17,157 nt of DNA from JANPLN01 sp041736155 (lineage in GTDB: Bacteria > Bdellovibrionota > Bdellovibrionia > Bdellovibrionales > JAGQZY01): NCBI GenBank assembly GCA_041736155.1, contig JBGSUL010000024.1:1-17157 (forward strand), given 5' to 3'. Position numbers and translations under genes: made by a program. Shown piece after piece: positions 14,741 to 17,157 of the stretch. Position 1 is the first letter of the stretch. The number at the start of each line of letters is the position of its first letter. The notes below the pieces were generated by a model. It searched no databases. It was not told the DNA's origin and worked only from the letters and a program-made list of their open reading frames with translations.

Positions 14741-14768
14741 CTTATAAAGGAAAGCCCTAGAGAGTCAC
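14741..14768 (-). promoter_or_regulatory. Candidate promoter of the mur operon
   Basis: On the minus strand GTGACT (14768-14763) and TATAAG (14746-14741) are spaced by 16 bp, matching consensus at 4/6 and 5/6. The start of transcription would fall near 14735, leaving a leader of only about 7-8 nt before the murE ATG at 14727. Found by eye; it is the best site in the 192-bp divergent region. Confidence 0.4.
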
Positions 14769-14919
14769 CGACCATCCCCACCGTCGACAAGGCGTGCTAA
14801 GATTTTAAATGAAATTCAAGGGGTTAGGCATTCTCCTCGGCAAGCTGTTCTGGCGCTGAACTTGCAATTAGCCGACGCACTGGGCTCGCTCTACGAACGA
14901 AGCCAAAAAGGATGGACGT

Positions 14920-15645
14920 ATGCTGCAAATAATCAGGTCGTGGGCCGTTTCCCTGTTTTATATGGTATTTTCCCTGTGCGCTCACTGCACACACATCCAT
15001 GAGTCCGCAACGCTTGAAATTGAAAAACCATTGATCCAAAATCTCACCACCGCCCAACCACAACTACAAAATCTTAAGTACAGCCTGGTGCGTTTACATG
15101 CCCTGGATAAACAAAACCAAAGTTCCTTTGGCACTGGTTTCTTTTTTAACACCCGCGAACTCCTTGTCACCACCCTGCATACTTTTGCGCATAACTCGTG
15201 TTTAGAAAAATCGTGGTGTACTTTAAAAATTGGCTTTGCTCAAAACGAAAAAAATATCGAAGAGGTCTCTGTCCAGGCGCGTGTTGTTTCGCGGGACCAC
15301 GATCGCGATCTGCTTTTTCTAGAAATTAAAGAGGCTTCGCGCTTTTCGCAAATTCGCCCATTGAAAGAAAGTGGCGATCTGAAAGATAACAAGCAAAACA
15401 CAAATTTGGTCTCTGCAGGATTTTTTCAAGATGGCACAAGTTTGACCTTTTCCCATGGCAAATCACTTAAAAAAGATCGCGGCGAACATGTGACGACCAT
15501 GATCGTCGGTCGCGGTTTTAGCGGCGCACCAGTGGTCAATGGCGCTGGCGAATTGGTCGGCGTGATTTCCAGCTACCACCCACTCGAAAATAATCGCGAC
15601 GTCGGCATCGCCCGCTTTGTCGAACTCTCCCACCTGCAACCCTAA
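14920..15645 (+). CDS. Exported trypsin-like serine protease
   Basis: A 241-residue protein of the trypsin-like (chymotrypsin fold) group with the full triad visible: His87 in V-T-T-L-H-T-F, Asp130 in D-R-D-L-L-F-L, and Ser201 in G-R-G-F-S-G-A-P-V-V-N, followed by G-E-L-V-G-V-I-S. G-T-G-F-F-F at 71-76 is the usual first strand. Residues 8-21 are hydrophobic and form a signal peptide or anchor, so the enzyme should act in the periplasm or outside. Cys94 and Cys100 could pair. There is no PDZ domain, unlike DegP/HtrA. ATG 14920 follows AAGGA by about 8 nt. It is transcribed away from murE and is followed by a long hairpin. Substrate unknown. Confidence 0.82.
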   Translation: MLQIIRSWAVSLFYMVFSLCAHCTHIHESATLEIEKPLIQNLTTAQPQLQNLKYSLVRLHALDKQNQSSFGTGFFFNTRELLVTTLHTFAHNSCLEKSWCTLKIGFAQNEKNIEEVSVQARVVSRDHDRDLLFLEIKEASRFSQIRPLKESGDLKDNKQNTNLVSAGFFQDGTSLTFSHGKSLKKDRGEHVTTMIVGRGFSGAPVVNGAGELVGVISSYHPLENNRDVGIARFVELSHLQP

Positions 15646-15661
15646 CAGACGCAGCGAGTCC

Positions 15662-15745
15662 CAAAAAGGTACGCCGATACTTTTTGCGACCAGCAGCGCC
15701 ACTTTTCATGCAGCCAGTCGCAAAAAGTATCGGCGTACCTTTTTG
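15662..15745. repeat. Palindromic 29-bp inverted repeat after the protease gene
   Basis: Arms 15662-15690 and 15717-15745 are perfect reverse complements around 26 nt. Each arm is itself an imperfect palindrome with the core AAAAAGGTACGCCG, related to the pair at 7934-8000. On the plus strand the stem lies 17 nt after the protease stop and ends in CTTTTTG, so it may also help end transcription, although the T-run is part of the stem. Confidence 0.9.
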
Positions 15746-15750
15746 CAATG

Positions 15751-15770
15751 AGGTCCTTCGGGCTTGCGCC
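15751..15770 (+). repeat. Left copy of a direct repeat bracketing the symporter gene
   Basis: AGGTCCTTCGGGCTT followed by GCGCC. The same 15 bases plus CGCC recur at 17001-17020, exactly 1250 bp further on and just beyond the symporter stop codon. Confidence 0.55.
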
Positions 15771-15796
15771 AGCTGGAAGGTTGGTTACAATGGGGC

Positions 15797-16996
15797 ATGC
15801 TTAAAAAATCTTTTAAAGAATCCATAGCCCTTCATCTTTTTCTCGCCGTCGTGTGCGGCATTCTCCTTGGACTTTTAGCTCCACCGCAATCTCTCGGTAT
15901 TTTTGCCAAAGTGGCCAAATTGATTTTGCATTGGGTGCGCATTGTTGCGGGTCCGTTTTTATTTCTGTCAGTCACTTTATCGCTTTTGCATATTCAAACT
16001 CGTTGGTCCACGGGTTTGCGTTTACTTGCGATCGCTCTCTTTAATACGGCCTGTGCATTGGTGATTGGTATTACATTGACCAAAATGTTTCTCACTGACA
16101 TCACAGTCACGTTCCCTACCACGACAACTGCCGAAGCCCCCAAAGCCACTCTCAGCGCTGATGGTTGGTTGCAAACTCTCAGCCCCGACAGTCTCTTTCA
16201 TCCACTGGTTAAAAATGAAATTTTGCTTATCGCTCTTTTAGCTCTCCTTTTTGGTTTAGCCGCTCGCCAAGCCTTTCGTGCACAACCACAAACCCTGCAA
16301 AAACTCTCCGCAGGATTGGAAAATGCCAAAGCTATTTTAGAGCAAATCATTCTGTGGTTATTAAAGCTCATTCCGATTGCCGTGTTTTTTGTCATTGCGG
16401 GCTCGGTGTCGCAATACGGACTTTCTATTTTTGCCGATTTATCTAAATACGTTTTAGTCATCGTGAGTGCACTGGCTCTGCAATGTATCTTGGTTTATGG
16501 CACATGGATTTTTGCCATTGTACGAATTCCTTTACGTACATTTTGGAAGGAAGCAAAACGTCCACTGCTTTATTCTTTGGGTATTAATTCGAGTCTCGCC
16601 ACACTGCCACTCACTCTGAAAGCGCTTAAAAACTTAAAAGTCAGCGATAGCTCAGCATCACTTGGCGCAGGCGTTGCGACAAATCTCAACAATGATGGCA
16701 TTGTGCTTTACGAAGCGGCCGCCGTCTTTTTTATTGCACAACTGCATGGACTGCACTGGGACGTGGGGCAAATGATCGGCGCCGTTCTCGCTTGTGTGGT
16801 CGCCGCCGTGGGAATCACTGGTGTGCCAGAGGCTGGTTTTATTTCGCTGACCGTGGTGGTGACCAGCTTAGGTTTACCGAGCGAAGCTCTGCCACTACTC
16901 CTCTCTGTCGATTGGGTCATGGCACGCTTACGTTCTGTAGTTAATGTATTGAGCGATATGACTCTTTCCATTGTTGTCGACTGGTTTGAGAAATAA
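15797..16996 (+). CDS. Dicarboxylate/amino acid:cation symporter (DAACS/SDF family)
   Basis: An integral inner-membrane secondary transporter of 399 residues with the glutamate-transporter-homologue layout. Hydrophobic segments run from residue 10. The first re-entrant loop has N-S-S-L-A-T-L-P (264-271), the ion-site helix reads N-L-N-N-D-G-I-V-L-Y-E (296-306), the second re-entrant loop has G-V-P-E-A-G-F (342-348), and the last helix V-D-W-V-M-A-R-L-R-S-V-V-N-V-L-S-D (371-387) carries the Asp/Arg/Asn substrate and ion residues. The canonical N-M-D-G-T is N-N-D-G-I here, and the second loop has Glu where Gly is common, so substrate or ion preference may differ. ATG 15797 is preferred over TTG 15764 because the extra residues are not family-like; its Shine-Dalgarno is weak. 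The substrate (glutamate, aspartate or a dicarboxylate) cannot be told. Confidence 0.88.
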   Translation: MLKKSFKESIALHLFLAVVCGILLGLLAPPQSLGIFAKVAKLILHWVRIVAGPFLFLSVTLSLLHIQTRWSTGLRLLAIALFNTACALVIGITLTKMFLTDITVTFPTTTTAEAPKATLSADGWLQTLSPDSLFHPLVKNEILLIALLALLFGLAARQAFRAQPQTLQKLSAGLENAKAILEQIILWLLKLIPIAVFFVIAGSVSQYGLSIFADLSKYVLVIVSALALQCILVYGTWIFAIVRIPLRTFWKEAKRPLLYSLGINSSLATLPLTLKALKNLKVSDSSASLGAGVATNLNNDGIVLYEAAAVFFIAQLHGLHWDVGQMIGAVLACVVAAVGITGVPEAGFISLTVVVTSLGLPSEALPLLLSVDWVMARLRSVVNVLSDMTLSIVVDWFEK

Positions 16997-17000
16997 ACGC

Positions 17001-17020
17001 AGGTCCTTCGGGCTTCGCCC
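17001..17020 (+). repeat. Right copy of the direct repeat bracketing the symporter gene
   Basis: AGGTCCTTCGGGCTTCGCCC, 4 nt after the symporter stop. It contains a small GGGC-TTC-GCCC hairpin and borders the inferred IS110-like element. Confidence 0.55.
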
Positions 17021-17102
17021 TCAGAAATAATGGACGCCCCCTCTTGCCAACGAGGGCTGGTTACCTCAATACAGTAAAACTGTAAACAAAAGGGGGAAAT
17101 CC
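17021..17102 (+). mobile_element. Left-end leader of an IS110-like element
   Basis: About 80 nt between the direct repeat and the transposase start. It contains CCCTC/GAGGG around eight bases (about 17039-17056), ACAGT-AAA-ACTGT (about 17071-17083), and a purine-rich GGGGGAAA ahead of the ATG. In IS110-group elements the left non-coding end can encode the guide (bridge/seek) RNA. This stretch is short for that role, and the true edge of the element is not known. Confidence 0.4.
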
Positions 17103-17157
17103 ATGAGGAACGTAGTATTTATTGGTTTAGATGTCGATGATAAAAAATTCCACGGTT
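17103..17157 (+). CDS. IS110-family-like transposase, N-terminal fragment (cut by window edge)
   Basis: Eighteen codons are visible: MRNVVFIGLDVDDKKFHG. A start of the form (V/F)-(Y/I)-(I/V)-G-(I/L)-D-V-x-x-K is characteristic of DEDD (RuvC-like) transposases of the IS110 family, the Asp in G-L-D-V being the first catalytic residue. GGGGGAAA lies 4-11 nt upstream as a ribosome site. RuvC-fold proteins of other kinds share the pattern, so the call depends on the continuation outside the window. Confidence 0.55.
   Translation, partial: MRNVVFIGLDVDDKKFHG

Noticed and set aside
14748..15002. Plus-strand open frame of 84 codons in the divergent region, overlapping the protease start
   Set aside because: It has no ATG, overlaps the well-supported protease in another phase and shows no family I recognise; most likely chance openness.

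Overview
The window reads as chromosome of a Gram-negative, meso-diaminopimelate-type bacterium. The mur/fts gene order, the HNH protein type and the AT-rich accessory genes make a relative of Bdellovibrio (Bdellovibrionota) my best guess, but that placement is inference from gene content only.

Layout. Positions 1-120 are the end of an insertion sequence, probably IS3 family, whose transposase orfA begins at 40 and runs out of the window to the left. An accessory stretch follows: a Cys-rich exported protein of unknown function (minus, 124-1248), a poorly coding gap, an HNH endonuclease (plus, 1828-2871), and a translationally coupled pair made of an SLT-type lysozyme-like protein without a signal peptide (3062-3799) and a membrane-anchored small protein (3796-4320). 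Convergent to this pair lies the core of a dcw (division and cell wall) cluster, all on the minus strand. In transcription order it is murE (14727), murF, mraY, murD, ftsW, murG, murC, murB (ending 4362). These genes encode the cytoplasmic Mur ligases from UDP-MurNAc-L-Ala-D-Glu onward, the two membrane/lipid steps (MraY, MurG), the SEDS polymerase FtsW, and MurB/MurC, which make and charge UDP-MurNAc. The usual flanks are absent here: mraZ, mraW and ftsI upstream, and ftsQ, ftsA and ftsZ downstream. Divergent from murE are a trypsin-like exported protease (14920-15645) and a DAACS/SDF-type symporter (15797-16996). The window closes with the leader and first 18 codons of a likely IS110-family transposase.

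The most striking non-coding feature is a set of long inverted repeats placed exactly between genes of the mur operon. A perfect 44-bp stem with a GC-rich 81-nt cap lies between murE and murF. A roughly 43-bp imperfect stem enclosing two further hairpins lies between murC and murB. A pair of facing palindromes lies between ftsW and murG, and a small hairpin lies between murD and ftsW. The three large ones start at, or 1 nt after, the stop codon of the upstream gene. The other junctions are tight (4-nt overlap, 3 nt, 20 nt). The operon is therefore cut into blocks murE | murF-mraY-murD | ftsW | murG-murC | murB. A palindrome pair related to the ftsW/murG one lies between the protease and the symporter. 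These elements could be RNase III processing or stability elements, palindromic mobile repeats, or both; the sequence alone does not decide.
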